Assembly (NCBI RefSeq): GCF_014168535.1
Contig: NZ_CP060007.1
Span: 682,001-746,000, forward strand
Length of the DNA: 64,000 nt
DNA from: Lacibacter sediminis
Lineage (GTDB): Bacteria; Bacteroidota; Bacteroidia; Chitinophagales; Chitinophagaceae
Direction of reading: 5' to 3'
Below are positions 1 through 8,030 of this stretch, one piece after another. The notes under the pieces are model-generated. The model did no database searches and was not told the DNA's origin. It worked only from the letters and a program-made list of their open reading frames with translations. The position numbers and the translations under genes were made by a program. How positions within the stretch are numbered: the first letter of the stretch is position 1; each line of letters begins with the position of its first letter.

Positions 1-608
1 ATACTCTGCGATGGAGAAAGTTTATGACGTTCCGTACTGTAATCGAGCATGGAGAATCCATAGTAATAACATTCAACTAAGAATGCAATCAGTGGACTGA
101 TCCAACCCACAACAGGTATTAATGAAAGCAGCAGAATGCTGATGATGTACACCGTTTGCCACAATGTATTGCGTAATGCCAACCGGATGGCCCGCCAGAT
201 ATCACTCAGCAATTGTTGCATGCTGAACGGATAATCATTTCCTTCAATAATGTTTTCCGTTTTTTCGCTCAGGTAGGCAAACACCGGCGAACCAACAACG
301 AGAAACAGGAATTTGAACAACGAAAAATAAAAGAACAGCAGGATCAGCCGCACCATAATACTTGCGGTAATAAACAGGAAGTTGAGGAAGCTGTTATTCA
401 TAGAGTCGAGCCAGCTTTTGATGCCGACTACGTTGAACAACCAATCAAGAAAATCGCTGCTTGAAGTCCAGAATAACCACATGCCACCCATAAAGAGCAG
501 CATATAAATGAAGCCCGGAATGAGTATCCATTTCCATAACTTGTGACGCACAATAAATTGATGCGCCCTGAAGTAAGCCTGTACCGATATAACAAGTTCC
601 TTTAGCAA
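1..608 (-). CDS. EI24/CysZ-like integral membrane protein (partial)
   Basis: The minus strand is open from the window edge to about 608 and encodes a hydrophobic protein whose C-terminus lies outside the window. Readable segments include VRHKLWKWILIPGFIYML near the N-terminus, then a long hydrophobic stretch ending in FLVVGSPVFAYLSEKTENI, and IPVVGWISPLIAFLVECYYY near the edge. The pattern of an FxxxVGSPxxAxLSE segment followed by a further membrane hairpin resembles EI24-domain proteins (CysZ and relatives). There is no ATG: the frame runs back to a TAA just past 620, and a TTG at 606-608 (LLKELVISVQAYFRAHQF) is the best start. It is divergent from the glycosylase gene. CysZ imports sulfate in Enterobacteria, but that substrate should not be assumed here. 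Confidence 0.72.
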   Translation of the reverse strand, partial: MLKELVISVQAYFRAHQFIVRHKLWKWILIPGFIYMLLFMGGMWLFWTSSSDFLDWLFNVVGIKSWLDSMNNSFLNFLFITASIMVRLILLFFYFSLFKFLFLVVGSPVFAYLSEKTENIIEGNDYPFSMQQLLSDIWRAIRLALRNTLWQTVYIISILLLSLIPVVGWISPLIAFLVECYYYGFSMLDYSTERHKLSPSQS

Positions 609-673
609 ACGATCTGTTTTTAATTGAATAAATTCCGGTGTGCTTTACAGGCAATGTGGCAAAATACAACAAA

Positions 674-1300
674 ATGCAAAAGCTACGCACAGATTTTTAT
701 GAGCGTGATGATGTGGTGCAGATCGCAAAGGATCTGTTAGGGAAATATATTATCACCAAATTTGATCAGCAAACTACTGTTGGGCGCATTGTTGAAACAG
801 AAGCTTATGCCGGAATTATTGATAAAGCATCGCATGCTTACAACAACCGACGCACAGCCAGAACGGAAGTGATGTTTGGCCCGGCAGGTGTTTCGTATGT
901 GTATCTCTGTTATGGTATTCATCATTTATTCAATGTGGTGTGTAATGTAAAAGATAAGCCAGATGCGGTGCTCATACGTGGTATTGAGCCGGTTGAAGGG
1001 ATTAATGTAATGCTGCGGCGTTTTAATAAAGAAAAAGCAGACAGTAGTATTGGTCGTGGCCCCGGCAATGTAAGCAAAGCATTAGGCATCTCAACAAAAC
1101 ATACTGGATTACCATTGCAAAGCAAAGAAATATGGTTAGCTGCCGACAATGCAGCAACTTCCTTCAACATTCTCACCTCTCCACGTATTGGTGTTGATTA
1201 TGCCGGCGATCATGCTCAATGGCTTTATCGTTTTTTCATTAAAAATCATCCACAGGTAAGTAAGCATGCCTTGAACAAAACAGCTATCTCATTATTCTAA
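674..1300 (+). CDS. DNA-3-methyladenine glycosylase (AAG/MPG family)
   Basis: A 208-residue protein of the monofunctional AAG/MPG base-excision family, which flips out and removes alkylated purines such as 3-methyladenine. The catalytic region reads VGRIVETEAYAG, where the second Glu of the ETEA segment matches the general base of the human enzyme. It is followed by HAYNNRRTARTEVMFGPAG and YVYLCYGIHHLFNVVC, both typical of the family. The length fits the bacterial family (about 190-210). A GTG at 638 would add 12 residues, but the ATG at 674 starts just before the conserved region and is preferred. The gene is divergent from the EI24-like gene and 45 bp upstream of the transporter gene. Confidence 0.93.
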   Translation: MQKLRTDFYERDDVVQIAKDLLGKYIITKFDQQTTVGRIVETEAYAGIIDKASHAYNNRRTARTEVMFGPAGVSYVYLCYGIHHLFNVVCNVKDKPDAVLIRGIEPVEGINVMLRRFNKEKADSSIGRGPGNVSKALGISTKHTGLPLQSKEIWLAADNAATSFNILTSPRIGVDYAGDHAQWLYRFFIKNHPQVSKHALNKTAISLF

Positions 1301-1335
1301 CGATCAGAACTTCTGAACTCAGAACTAAAAAACTA
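1301..1335. repeat. Short palindromic spacer repeat (CAGAACTTCTGAA type)
   Basis: The spacer between the glycosylase and transporter genes contains CAGAACTTCTGAACTCAGAA, in which the motif CAGAA occurs at both ends with TTCTG between, giving a small inverted repeat. It looks like one of several simple palindromic repeats scattered through the spacers of this window. No function is visible. Confidence 0.45.
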
Positions 1336-1345
1336 TATTTATCTA

Positions 1346-2806
1346 ATGGAGTTCGTCAAAAAAAATCAATACCGGATATCTCTTTTATCCGGCATTATTT
1401 TATCGCTTGCTGCTTATCTCTTTAATCCCTTTGGGTTAGATGCTACAGCTAATAAAGCTGTAGCCGTCGCTGTGCTGATGATCACGTGGTGGATCAGTGA
1501 AGCATTGCCGATGCCGGCCGTTGCACTTATTCCATTAGTGTTGCTGCCTTTGCTGAATATCAGCAGCATGGAAGAAACAACGAAAGCCTACAGCAATCCT
1601 GTGATCTTTTTATTCATGGGTGGATTTATGATTGGGCTTGCCATTGAAAAATGGAATCTGCATAAACGAATAGCTCTGCGCATTGTACAACGTACAGGAA
1701 CGAGCGGCAACCGCATCATTCTTGGGTTTATTATTGCCACCGCATTTTTAAGTATGTGGCTCAGCAATACGGCTACAACGATGATGATGTTCCCGATTGC
1801 ATTAAGTGTAATTGCAGTAATGAAAGAACATGAACAGCAAGGCACCAGTCTTGCTAATTTTTCATTAGTGCTGATGCTGGTAATTGCATATGCCAGTAAT
1901 ATCGGCGGTATTTCAACCATTATTGGTACGCCACCCAATGTTGCCTTTGTTGCATTTATTGAAAAGAAATACAATTACGATATCCAGTTTATTGACTGGA
2001 TGATGGTATGCACACCCATCGCTATTCTTTTGCTGGCGGCTTTATATTTTGTATTGGTAAAATGGATGTTTCCCAGCCGTATCAGCAACAGTGTTGAAGC
2101 CAATCAATACATCAATGATGAAATAAAAGCATTGGGTAAGATGTCAACTGCTGAAAAAAGAGTGCTGGTTATTTTCGTTGGCACTGCATTGTTGTGGATC
2201 ACCAAAGACCTGTTGAACCAGATCGGTTGGTTCAAATTGAATGACAGCATGATCGCACTCATCGGTGCATTGTTTTTATTTGCTACACCTGCGGGTAAAA
2301 AAAGTGATGATAAAATATCGATGCTACTAACGTGGAACGATACCTCAAAAATGGCCTGGGGTATTTTGTTATTGTTTGGCGGAGGTATAGCACTCGCCAA
2401 TTCATTGGAACAGGTGGGTGTAATGGCGCAGGTGGGTAAGTGGCTCGCCGGCTTCAGTAATATGCATGGACTGGTGCTGGTATTTGTAATTGTAGTGATC
2501 TGTATTTTCTTAAGTGAAGTAATGAGCAACGTGGCGCAGGTAATTGTATTAGCACCTGTACTCGGTTCATTGGCCGATGCGTTACAACTTGATCCGCTCT
2601 TACTCGGCATACCCATGACGCTTGCTGCAAGTGCTGCTTCCATGATGCCCATGGGTACACCGCCCAATGCCATTGTGTTCAGCAGTGGTCATATCAAATT
2701 AAAAGACATGATCAAAGCCGGGTTCGTGATGAACGTCATCAGCATCATTCTGATTACGTTGTTTTGCTGGTATGTGTTACCGCTAGTGATGACGGTGGTG
2801 AGGTAA
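1346..2806 (+). CDS. DASS/SLC13-family anion:sodium symporter
   Basis: A 486-residue inner-membrane transporter of the divalent anion:Na+ symporter family, which imports dicarboxylates, citrate or sulfate. Two inverted-repeat signatures are visible: LSNTATTMMMFP (around residue 149) followed by IIGTPPNVAF, and in the second half MSNVAQVIVLAP followed by MPMGTPPNAIVFSSG. The first is the canonical SNT sodium/substrate motif; the second has SNV in place of SNT. More than ten hydrophobic segments run through the protein, including WWISEALPMPAVALIPLVLLP near the start. Substrate cannot be decided from sequence alone. The spacer ahead holds a short palindromic repeat rather than an obvious promoter, so transcription may come from the glycosylase gene. 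Confidence 0.9.
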   Translation: MEFVKKNQYRISLLSGIILSLAAYLFNPFGLDATANKAVAVAVLMITWWISEALPMPAVALIPLVLLPLLNISSMEETTKAYSNPVIFLFMGGFMIGLAIEKWNLHKRIALRIVQRTGTSGNRIILGFIIATAFLSMWLSNTATTMMMFPIALSVIAVMKEHEQQGTSLANFSLVLMLVIAYASNIGGISTIIGTPPNVAFVAFIEKKYNYDIQFIDWMMVCTPIAILLLAALYFVLVKWMFPSRISNSVEANQYINDEIKALGKMSTAEKRVLVIFVGTALLWITKDLLNQIGWFKLNDSMIALIGALFLFATPAGKKSDDKISMLLTWNDTSKMAWGILLLFGGGIALANSLEQVGVMAQVGKWLAGFSNMHGLVLVFVIVVICIFLSEVMSNVAQVIVLAPVLGSLADALQLDPLLLGIPMTLAASAASMMPMGTPPNAIVFSSGHIKLKDMIKAGFVMNVISIILITLFCWYVLPLVMTVVR

Positions 2807-2815
2807 GTTGCCTGG

Positions 2816-3271
2816 TTATTGATGTTTTTTTTGATCATTGTATTGCCACAGCACATTTACAATTTTCCAGGTGCCGTTTAATTTGGTGAGATGCATGTAA
2901 TCGATCCACTCATCGGCAATGAGCTTGATGGAAGCGGTGCGGTCGCTTATATCCAACAGCTTCACTTCCTTTTTTGGATTAGTTGGAAATTTATCGCCTT
3001 TGACATTGTAACGTTCTGCAAGAATGATCATGTTCTCTGCAAAGTATTCGTAAAGAAAATCTTTGCCGGTTGCTTTGTCGTTCCAGAAGGTTCGTTTCAC
3101 CAAACGTGGGTGCAGTGCATGTTCCATTTGTGAAGCATTGGGTTTATGTTGCGATTCAATATAATCCAGCGCTGCACGTGTAATGGCGGCTGTATCTTCT
3201 TTGGTTTGTGCGGTTGCTGATAGGCTGATACTTACAAACAACAGGAGCAATAGATGAAAAGGTTTGTACAT
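2816..3271 (-). CDS. Secreted NTF2-like (lumazine-binding-like) protein
   Basis: A 151-residue protein with a clear signal peptide (LLLLLFVSISLSATAQ, cleavage after AQ). The mature part fits the small alpha+beta NTF2-like fold often annotated as a putative lumazine-binding domain: an early helix (AALDYIESQHKPNASQMEHALHP), then strands, ending in the typical KLNGTWKIVNVLWQY, where a Trp-containing strand closes the cone. No catalytic residues can be assigned. It is convergent with the transporter gene, stop codons about 10 bp apart. A good -7 box (TATTTTTG, minus strand, 3301-3308) lies 30 bp upstream of the start. Confidence 0.72.
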   Translation of the reverse strand: MYKPFHLLLLLFVSISLSATAQTKEDTAAITRAALDYIESQHKPNASQMEHALHPRLVKRTFWNDKATGKDFLYEYFAENMIILAERYNVKGDKFPTNPKKEVKLLDISDRTASIKLIADEWIDYMHLTKLNGTWKIVNVLWQYNDQKKHQ

Positions 3272-3300
3272 ATTTTTTGTTTGAATGATGATAAGGCAGG

Positions 3301-3308
3301 CAAAAATA
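3301..3308 (-). promoter_or_regulatory. -7 box TATTTTTG for the NTF2-like gene
   Basis: On the minus strand this is TATTTTTG followed by C, matching the Bacteroidota sigma-ABfr -7 consensus TAnnTTTG. It sits 30 bp upstream of the ATG at 3271. No convincing -33 TTG was identified. Confidence 0.5.
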
Positions 3309-3475
3309 AAACTGAACGATTATGAAAGATGTGATAATGATGTGGTTTTATTATTTGCCGGCATGGCCGCAGGGAAGAACCTGCCTATGTGATAGGTTTG
3401 TCAAGACAGCAAGTACAGTTTGCTGAGATTTATTTCTACACCAGATTCCCTATTTTTATAATAAAGTATAACTAT

Positions 3476-4300
3476 ATGAAAAATATCATAGCTATCGTAA
3501 TAACTCTTCTTACAATATCAAACTCCTACTCGCAAACTAAAGCTGACACATCAATCATAATAACTACTCCGGGAAAAACTATTCGGCTTTATAATCTAAA
3601 CGCTGAAGATCAATACGACTACGAATACTGCTGTAACGGGAAGAGCATTGTCATTTATAGCATTAAAACGGATTCGCTAAGTAAACGCAATGTGAAAGTA
3701 GCTTCAAATGGAAAGCTATATGAATGTGCATTAAAAGATCTCAATTTAGATTTACAAACAATAGATATACTAAAATCTTGGACTCTTGAACATGAGAAGA
3801 TGAGAGAAACAAAAGCTATTCGATATTTTGAAATAAGCAAAGAAATTGAGGCTGCAGAGGCTAAGCTTGAATTATTAAAAAGTACAAAAGTTGTGAATAA
3901 AGCTATACAACAAGGCTTAGTTGTCACGTGGGACTGGTCAGAAGAGAAACTGGTAACTATAAAATCGCAAAGCTTTGAATTCAAAATTCTAAACCCGTCT
4001 AAAAAGAAAATAAAATATATCTACCTAACGGTTTCAATCATTAATACAGTAGGTGATTTTATAGCAAAAAAGACCTTAACATTAGTTGGCCCAATAGAAA
4101 TAAATGATAGAGTCTCATATAATTTTGAGAACGTATTTATGTCAAACGTTGTTGGTAAGTCCCAAATCAACACAATTAAAGTTGAATATTTTGATAAAAC
4201 AGCAAAAGTATTTTCAGGACAAGCCGTGAATTCGGTTATCGTTTCGGAAGATGAGTACCAAAAATTCATTACTTATCTTGAATCTACAAGTAATAAATAA
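3476..4300 (+). CDS. Secreted protein of unknown function
   Basis: A 274-residue protein not recognised by family. The ATG at 3476 is preferred over an upstream one at 3389 because it begins directly with a signal peptide (MKNIIAIVITLLTISNSYSQ). The mature protein begins with strand-rich sequence containing a paired Cys (EYCCNGKS). It then has a charged, probably helical or coiled-coil region (about residues 110-145, EISKEIEAAEAKLELLKSTK), followed by a domain with alternating hydrophobic strands (KYIYLTVSIINTVGDFIAKK). The last part could be an immunoglobulin-like or FxLYD-like fold, but this is a guess. The DNA is more AT-rich than the flanking housekeeping genes, as is the HEPN gene next to it. 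Confidence 0.7.
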   Translation: MKNIIAIVITLLTISNSYSQTKADTSIIITTPGKTIRLYNLNAEDQYDYEYCCNGKSIVIYSIKTDSLSKRNVKVASNGKLYECALKDLNLDLQTIDILKSWTLEHEKMRETKAIRYFEISKEIEAAEAKLELLKSTKVVNKAIQQGLVVTWDWSEEKLVTIKSQSFEFKILNPSKKKIKYIYLTVSIINTVGDFIAKKTLTLVGPIEINDRVSYNFENVFMSNVVGKSQINTIKVEYFDKTAKVFSGQAVNSVIVSEDEYQKFITYLESTSNK

Positions 4301-4369
4301 CACTATAAAATCGTCGGGTTATCAAAAAAAAATCCAGGGTTGCGTAGCCTGACCAATCAAAATAAAGTT

Positions 4370-4394
4370 CCTTGTTGGAAAAAACACAACAAGG
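4370..4394. terminator. Inverted repeat between convergent genes
   Basis: CCTTGTTG (4370-4377) and CAACAAGG (4387-4394) form an 8-bp perfect stem with a 9-nt A-rich loop in the 144-bp gap between the two convergent genes. There is no clear T-run on either side, so a terminator role is only suggested by position. Confidence 0.35.
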
Positions 4395-4444
4395 GCGAGA
4401 TAATAGTAATAGTCTTTCAATTAAGACCAACAAACTCTATACAC

Positions 4445-5434
4445 CTATGCTTTTTTGAAAATTAAATTAGTATAGAATTCTTCAATTTGCTCATTATTTG
4501 ACAAAAATTGAGCATAGTCAGTCAACAAAACCTTGCTTAAAACTATTCTAAGTATATGATCTATCTTAAGTGAGACATTCTGAAGTACTTCGTGCTCACT
4601 TGAATTTTTTTCAAGTGGTTGGCCGTGAAAAAATTTTGAGCGAACACCGTATGCTTTTTTTACGCTACGGTATAAATCAACCCTCTCATCAGGGGTTTCC
4701 CCAACATAAAATGCTGTTCTTTCAGAAATTTTATGTACGATATCGCCTGCATCTTTTGTAAATAGGCATTCTAAAACGGAAATGTAAAGGGAAATTTTAA
4801 GTGGTAAAAATGAGTTGTTTCTAGCAATGAAAAGAAAACTAAGTGCCCTGTCAATTCGATTTGTTTTATTCTGATTGGTTTTGTGATATTTTGAGTCTGT
4901 TATAATTGGCCTGCCACCGAAGTCTATTTTTGGAGGATCACTTTCAATCTTAGTTTGCACAGATAAAATTGCTTTATATATGTTTAAAGCTTTATCAAAA
5001 TCCTCTTTATCAAATTCAACGGGACTATTTTCTCCTGTTGCCGAGCTGTTCCCGGGCCCAATAACTGACTGTAAGCTATAATTTGTATTTAATGTGTAAG
5101 TGTATAGATTGATAATACTTGCAGAGTTATCCTTTGCAAACCATAAACAATTGATGAAATGATTCGTTTTACTTTTTAACCGAATATGTTCGTTACTTAG
5201 TTCGTCTAAAGTTGCTAAATCTTTTTTTACCGCTGCAAAGAATCTATTTGCAAAACTCATTAGGTTAAGTTGCCCTATTAATTTAATGCTATCATCTGTA
5301 AAATATTCTGAATCTAACTCGCCCCAACCTTTAATAAAGCTAATCTCGTCAAACTGAAATAATTCTATTTCACTTTTGCAATTGAAATCTTTTAATGCAA
5401 ATATTGTTATTGAGTTGAGTGTAGGTTGTTCCAT
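4445..5434 (-). CDS. Apea-like HEPN domain protein
   Basis: A 329-residue cytoplasmic protein. The C-terminal half has the layout of the Apea-like HEPN family: FLPLKISLYISVLECLF (a helix with the usual LExLF-type segment), then IVHKISERTAFYVGETPDER, then VDLYRSVKKAYGVRSKFFHG. The last contains R265-x4-H270, the RX4-6H motif that forms the RNase site in active HEPN domains. The N-terminal half (about 1-170) is not recognised. HEPN proteins often act in toxin-antitoxin or anti-phage roles, but no antitoxin gene (such as a MNT nucleotidyltransferase) is adjacent, so a defence role is only a possibility. The gene is AT-rich and flanked by a GC-rich palindromic element, which suggests acquired DNA. 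Confidence 0.75.
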   Translation of the reverse strand: MEQPTLNSITIFALKDFNCKSEIELFQFDEISFIKGWGELDSEYFTDDSIKLIGQLNLMSFANRFFAAVKKDLATLDELSNEHIRLKSKTNHFINCLWFAKDNSASIINLYTYTLNTNYSLQSVIGPGNSSATGENSPVEFDKEDFDKALNIYKAILSVQTKIESDPPKIDFGGRPIITDSKYHKTNQNKTNRIDRALSFLFIARNNSFLPLKISLYISVLECLFTKDAGDIVHKISERTAFYVGETPDERVDLYRSVKKAYGVRSKFFHGQPLEKNSSEHEVLQNVSLKIDHILRIVLSKVLLTDYAQFLSNNEQIEEFYTNLIFKKA

Positions 5435-5756
5435 ATCGATTAATCACTTTTATTAAAGTTATCGAAATCATTATTCTCAAAATAAATAGATTGTTTGCCA
5501 TTGTACTGTTGCCAATATAGCCCGAAGGGGTGACATATCAATCAGTTGATTCTTTTCATATTGCTCAAGGGCTGCCGGATGCGAAGGGGTAGTGCGTAGC
5601 ACCGGAGCGAAGCGGAGCCCGAAGAAGCCGGGACCGGTGTTGCTATTTGCACTTCAGCACACAGCCCCCGCTTCTATTAGTGAACAATGTCTTACACAAC
5701 CATGTGCAGCAGTATGTTCTTCCCGTATATTTATACAAACACATTAACTACTGCAT
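5435..5756. other. Gene-free divergent spacer
   Basis: 322 bp between the HEPN gene (minus) and the amidase gene (plus). Besides the palindromic element at about 5574-5680, it holds a related fragment at 5522-5535 (CGAAGGGGTGACA, similar to GCGAAGGGGTAGTG inside the element). Just before the amidase there is a weak -7-like TATATTTA around 5727. No ORF is supported. Confidence 0.6.
5574..5680. repeat. GC-rich asymmetric palindromic element
   Basis: About 100 bp that folds as one long imperfect hairpin. Left-arm blocks GAAG, GGGG, AGTGC, TAGC and ACCGG (5583-5605) pair in order with CCGGT, GCTA, GCACT, CCCC and CTTC in the right arm (5634-5676). The extra unpaired bases are mostly in the right arm. 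The centre carries a small GC stem (CCCG at 5618-5621 with CGGG at 5629-5632). It is clearly more GC-rich than the AT-rich DNA beside it. A REP-like or integron attC-like site are both possible; no attC core sites were found. Confidence 0.55.
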
Positions 5757-7370
5757 ATGAAACGTAGAGATTTTCTCCGCAACAGTACATTGGCCGGTGC
5801 AACTACATTGGTAGCTGCTGCCTGCAATACCAACACTGAAGAAAAGAAAACAGCAGGTGCAACCCCAGCAACCGATGATGCATTTGAATTAAACGAGCTT
5901 TCGATTGATGATCTGCAACAAAAAATGGCGACGGGTACTTACTCAAGTGAACAACTCACCAACTTATACCTGCAACGGATTGCGGCGATTGATAAAAGCG
6001 GACCAACACTCAACTCGGTGATTGAATTAAATCCTGATGCAGTAACGATCGCTCAACAAATGGATGCAGAACGAAAAGCAGGTAAACTGCGTGGGCCATT
6101 GCATGGCATTCCGGTATTGATCAAAGACAATATTGATACGGCAGATAAAATGATGACGACAGCCGGTTCGCTTGCACTGGCGGGACATATTGCTGCAAAG
6201 GATGCTTTTATTGTAACGAAGTTGCGTGAAGCAGGTGCAGTGTTGCTGGGCAAAACAAATTTATCGGAGTGGGCAAATTTCAGATCAACCAAATCATGTT
6301 CGGGTTGGAGCAGTCGTGGCGGACAAACAAAAATGCCGTACATCCTTGATCATAATCCATGCGGATCCAGTTCTGGTTCGGGTGTAGCGGTTGCTGCTAA
6401 TTTATGTGCAGTGGCAGTGGGTACTGAAACAGATGGCTCGGTTACATGTCCTGCGTCAGTAAACGGAACGGTGGGCATTAAACCAACAGTTGGTTTGCTG
6501 AGCCGTAGTGGCATTATTCCAATTTCATCAACACAGGACACTGCAGGTCCGCTTGCACGTACGGTGAAAGATGCAGCGATTTTATTAGCAGCCATGACGG
6601 GTGTTGATGCCAATGATGCTGTTACAAAAGAAAGCGAAGGAAAAGGATTAACGGATTACACGAAGTTTCTCGATATAAATGCATTGAAAGGGAAACGACT
6701 TGGTGTTGAAAAGAAAGAATACGAGAATCAGTTTTTGAATCGGTTGTTAGACATCGCCATTGCATTATTGAAAGAACAAGGTGCTGAAGTAATTGAACTG
6801 GAGTATCTCGATAAACTGAATAAACTCGGTGATGCAGAATATGAATTAATGAAGTTTGAATTTAAGGATGGATTGAATAAATATTTGTCAACAGCGAATG
6901 CCAATGTAAAAACCATTGCTGATGTAATTGCCTTCAACAAAGCAAATGAAGACAAGACCATGCCAACGTTTAAACAGGAAACCATGGTAATGAGCGAAGC
7001 AAAAGCAGGGCTCGACAGCAAAGAATACAAAGAAGCGTTTGAAAAAAGTCATGTTGGCTCGAAGAAGATCATTGATGCAGTGTTGCAGGAAAACAAACTC
7101 GATGCATTGTTTGGTTTAACCATGGGGCCCGCCTGCAGCATTGATACGATTTATGGCGATCGTTGGGGGGATGTGTTTCTTACTTCGCCTGCGGCCATGA
7201 GTGGCTACCCGCACATCAGCGTACCATGCGGCATGGTCTATGCGTTGCCCGTTGGTCTTTCGTTTTTCAGTACGGCTTATAAAGAAGGCGAACTGATTGG
7301 GTTGGCGTATGCATTTGAACAGGCAGGCAAACACAGACAAAAGCCGGAGTTTAAGAAAGCGTTTTTGTAA
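5757..7370 (+). CDS. Amidase-signature family hydrolase, Tat lipoprotein
   Basis: A 537-residue amidase-signature enzyme, hydrolysing C-N bonds of carboxamides by a Ser-cisSer-Lys triad. The triad is readable: K123 in VLIKDNIDT, cis-Ser S204 in CGSSSGSG, and nucleophile S228 in ETDGSVTCPAS. The 24-residue spacing between the serines matches peptide amidase and FAAH. The N-terminus has a twin-arginine motif (KRRDFLRNS) and a lipobox ending VAAAC, so the protein should be exported folded by Tat and lipidated. A Thr/Ala-rich linker follows. The best-known relatives with this secreted form are peptide amidases and similar enzymes; the substrate is not determinable. It stands as a single gene closed by a strong terminator. 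Confidence 0.9.
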   Translation: MKRRDFLRNSTLAGATTLVAAACNTNTEEKKTAGATPATDDAFELNELSIDDLQQKMATGTYSSEQLTNLYLQRIAAIDKSGPTLNSVIELNPDAVTIAQQMDAERKAGKLRGPLHGIPVLIKDNIDTADKMMTTAGSLALAGHIAAKDAFIVTKLREAGAVLLGKTNLSEWANFRSTKSCSGWSSRGGQTKMPYILDHNPCGSSSGSGVAVAANLCAVAVGTETDGSVTCPASVNGTVGIKPTVGLLSRSGIIPISSTQDTAGPLARTVKDAAILLAAMTGVDANDAVTKESEGKGLTDYTKFLDINALKGKRLGVEKKEYENQFLNRLLDIAIALLKEQGAEVIELEYLDKLNKLGDAEYELMKFEFKDGLNKYLSTANANVKTIADVIAFNKANEDKTMPTFKQETMVMSEAKAGLDSKEYKEAFEKSHVGSKKIIDAVLQENKLDALFGLTMGPACSIDTIYGDRWGDVFLTSPAAMSGYPHISVPCGMVYALPVGLSFFSTAYKEGELIGLAYAFEQAGKHRQKPEFKKAFL

Positions 7371-7390
7371 TATACGTTAACTATGGTTCT

Positions 7391-7434
7391 GCCGGGATTG
7401 TGTTGCTGAACAACATAATCCCGGCATTTTTTTT
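7391..7434 (+). terminator. Rho-independent terminator after the amidase gene
   Basis: GCCGGGATT (7391-7399) pairs with AATCCCGGC (7417-7425), with an inner GTTG/CAAC extension, followed directly by a run of eight T. Confidence 0.9.
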
Positions 7435-7539
7435 ACCTGCACATTTTTTTCCAAATTAATTTTCAACTTCTGTAAGTTTTTGTCCTCCTTACGCAACCTA
7501 TGGTTTATAAGGTCTAACTTAAGCGGGTTAGCAAACAGG

Positions 7540-7546
7540 TGAGGAG
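7540..7546 (+). promoter_or_regulatory. Ribosome binding site GAGGAGG
   Basis: An unusually strong Shine-Dalgarno for this window, 13 nt upstream of the ATG at 7560. It decides the start of the sigma factor in favour of that ATG. Confidence 0.7.
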
Positions 7547-7559
7547 GAACAATAACAGC

Positions 7560-8030
7560 ATGGAGCAGGCATTTTTAACAGACATTCAGAACAATCAAAA
7601 CATCATTTACAAGGTTTGTAACCTGTATCGTGACAGTCGGGAAGATCAGGAAGATCTGTTCCAGGAGATCGTGTATCAGCTCTGGAAATCTTATCCGGGC
7701 TTTAAAGGCGAATCGAAACTGAGTACATGGATTTACAGGATAGCTTTGAACACAGCTATTGCTGCTTATCGCAAACCAACGATTGATATAAGCTATCCCG
7801 AAGAAATTCCTGACCATATTCAGTATACCACAGAACTGAATAGTTCAGAAAACGAAGAACGGTTGTTTCGTGCCCTGCGCATATTGTCTGATGCAGAGAA
7901 AGCAGTGATCTCACTTTACCTCGAGGATTACAGCTACGAGGAAATTGCGGCCATTACCGGTTTAACTGAAAGTAATGTAGGTGTTCGATTGAACCGCATC
8001 AAAAGCAAATTAAAAGAACGTTTAAAATAA
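7560..8030 (+). CDS. ECF-type RNA polymerase sigma factor
   Basis: A 156-residue sigma-70 family member with only regions 2 and 4. Region 2 includes EDQEDLFQEIVYQLWKSY, then STWIYRIALNTAIAAYRK. Region 4 includes LSDAEKAVISLYLEDYSYEEIAAITGLTESNVGVRLNRIKSKLKERL, a standard helix-turn-helix. The ATG at 7560 is chosen because a strong GAGGAGG lies at 7540-7546; the in-frame GTG at 7539 overlaps that site and would not leave room for it. The stop overlaps the next start (TAATG), implying translational coupling with the membrane protein, the usual layout of an ECF sigma with its anti-sigma partner. The regulon is not visible; the spacer upstream shows no clear autoregulated promoter. Confidence 0.93.
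   Translation: MEQAFLTDIQNNQNIIYKVCNLYRDSREDQEDLFQEIVYQLWKSYPGFKGESKLSTWIYRIALNTAIAAYRKPTIDISYPEEIPDHIQYTTELNSSENEERLFRALRILSDAEKAVISLYLEDYSYEEIAAITGLTESNVGVRLNRIKSKLKERLK

Noticed and set aside
213..690. Two short ORFs on both strands near the window start
   Set aside because: The minus-strand frame of the EI24-like membrane protein covers the region and explains the coding signal; the others are shadows.
2104..2673. 189-residue minus-strand ORF
   Set aside because: Antisense to the DASS transporter; the plus-strand protein has clear motifs over the same span.
3389..3475. Upstream ATG extension of the secreted unknown protein
   Set aside because: The extra residues precede a clean signal peptide starting at 3476, so the later start is better.
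5574..5680. Considered as a tRNA or structured ncRNA
   Set aside because: No cloverleaf, anticodon arm or T-arm consensus; the pairing is a single long hairpin.
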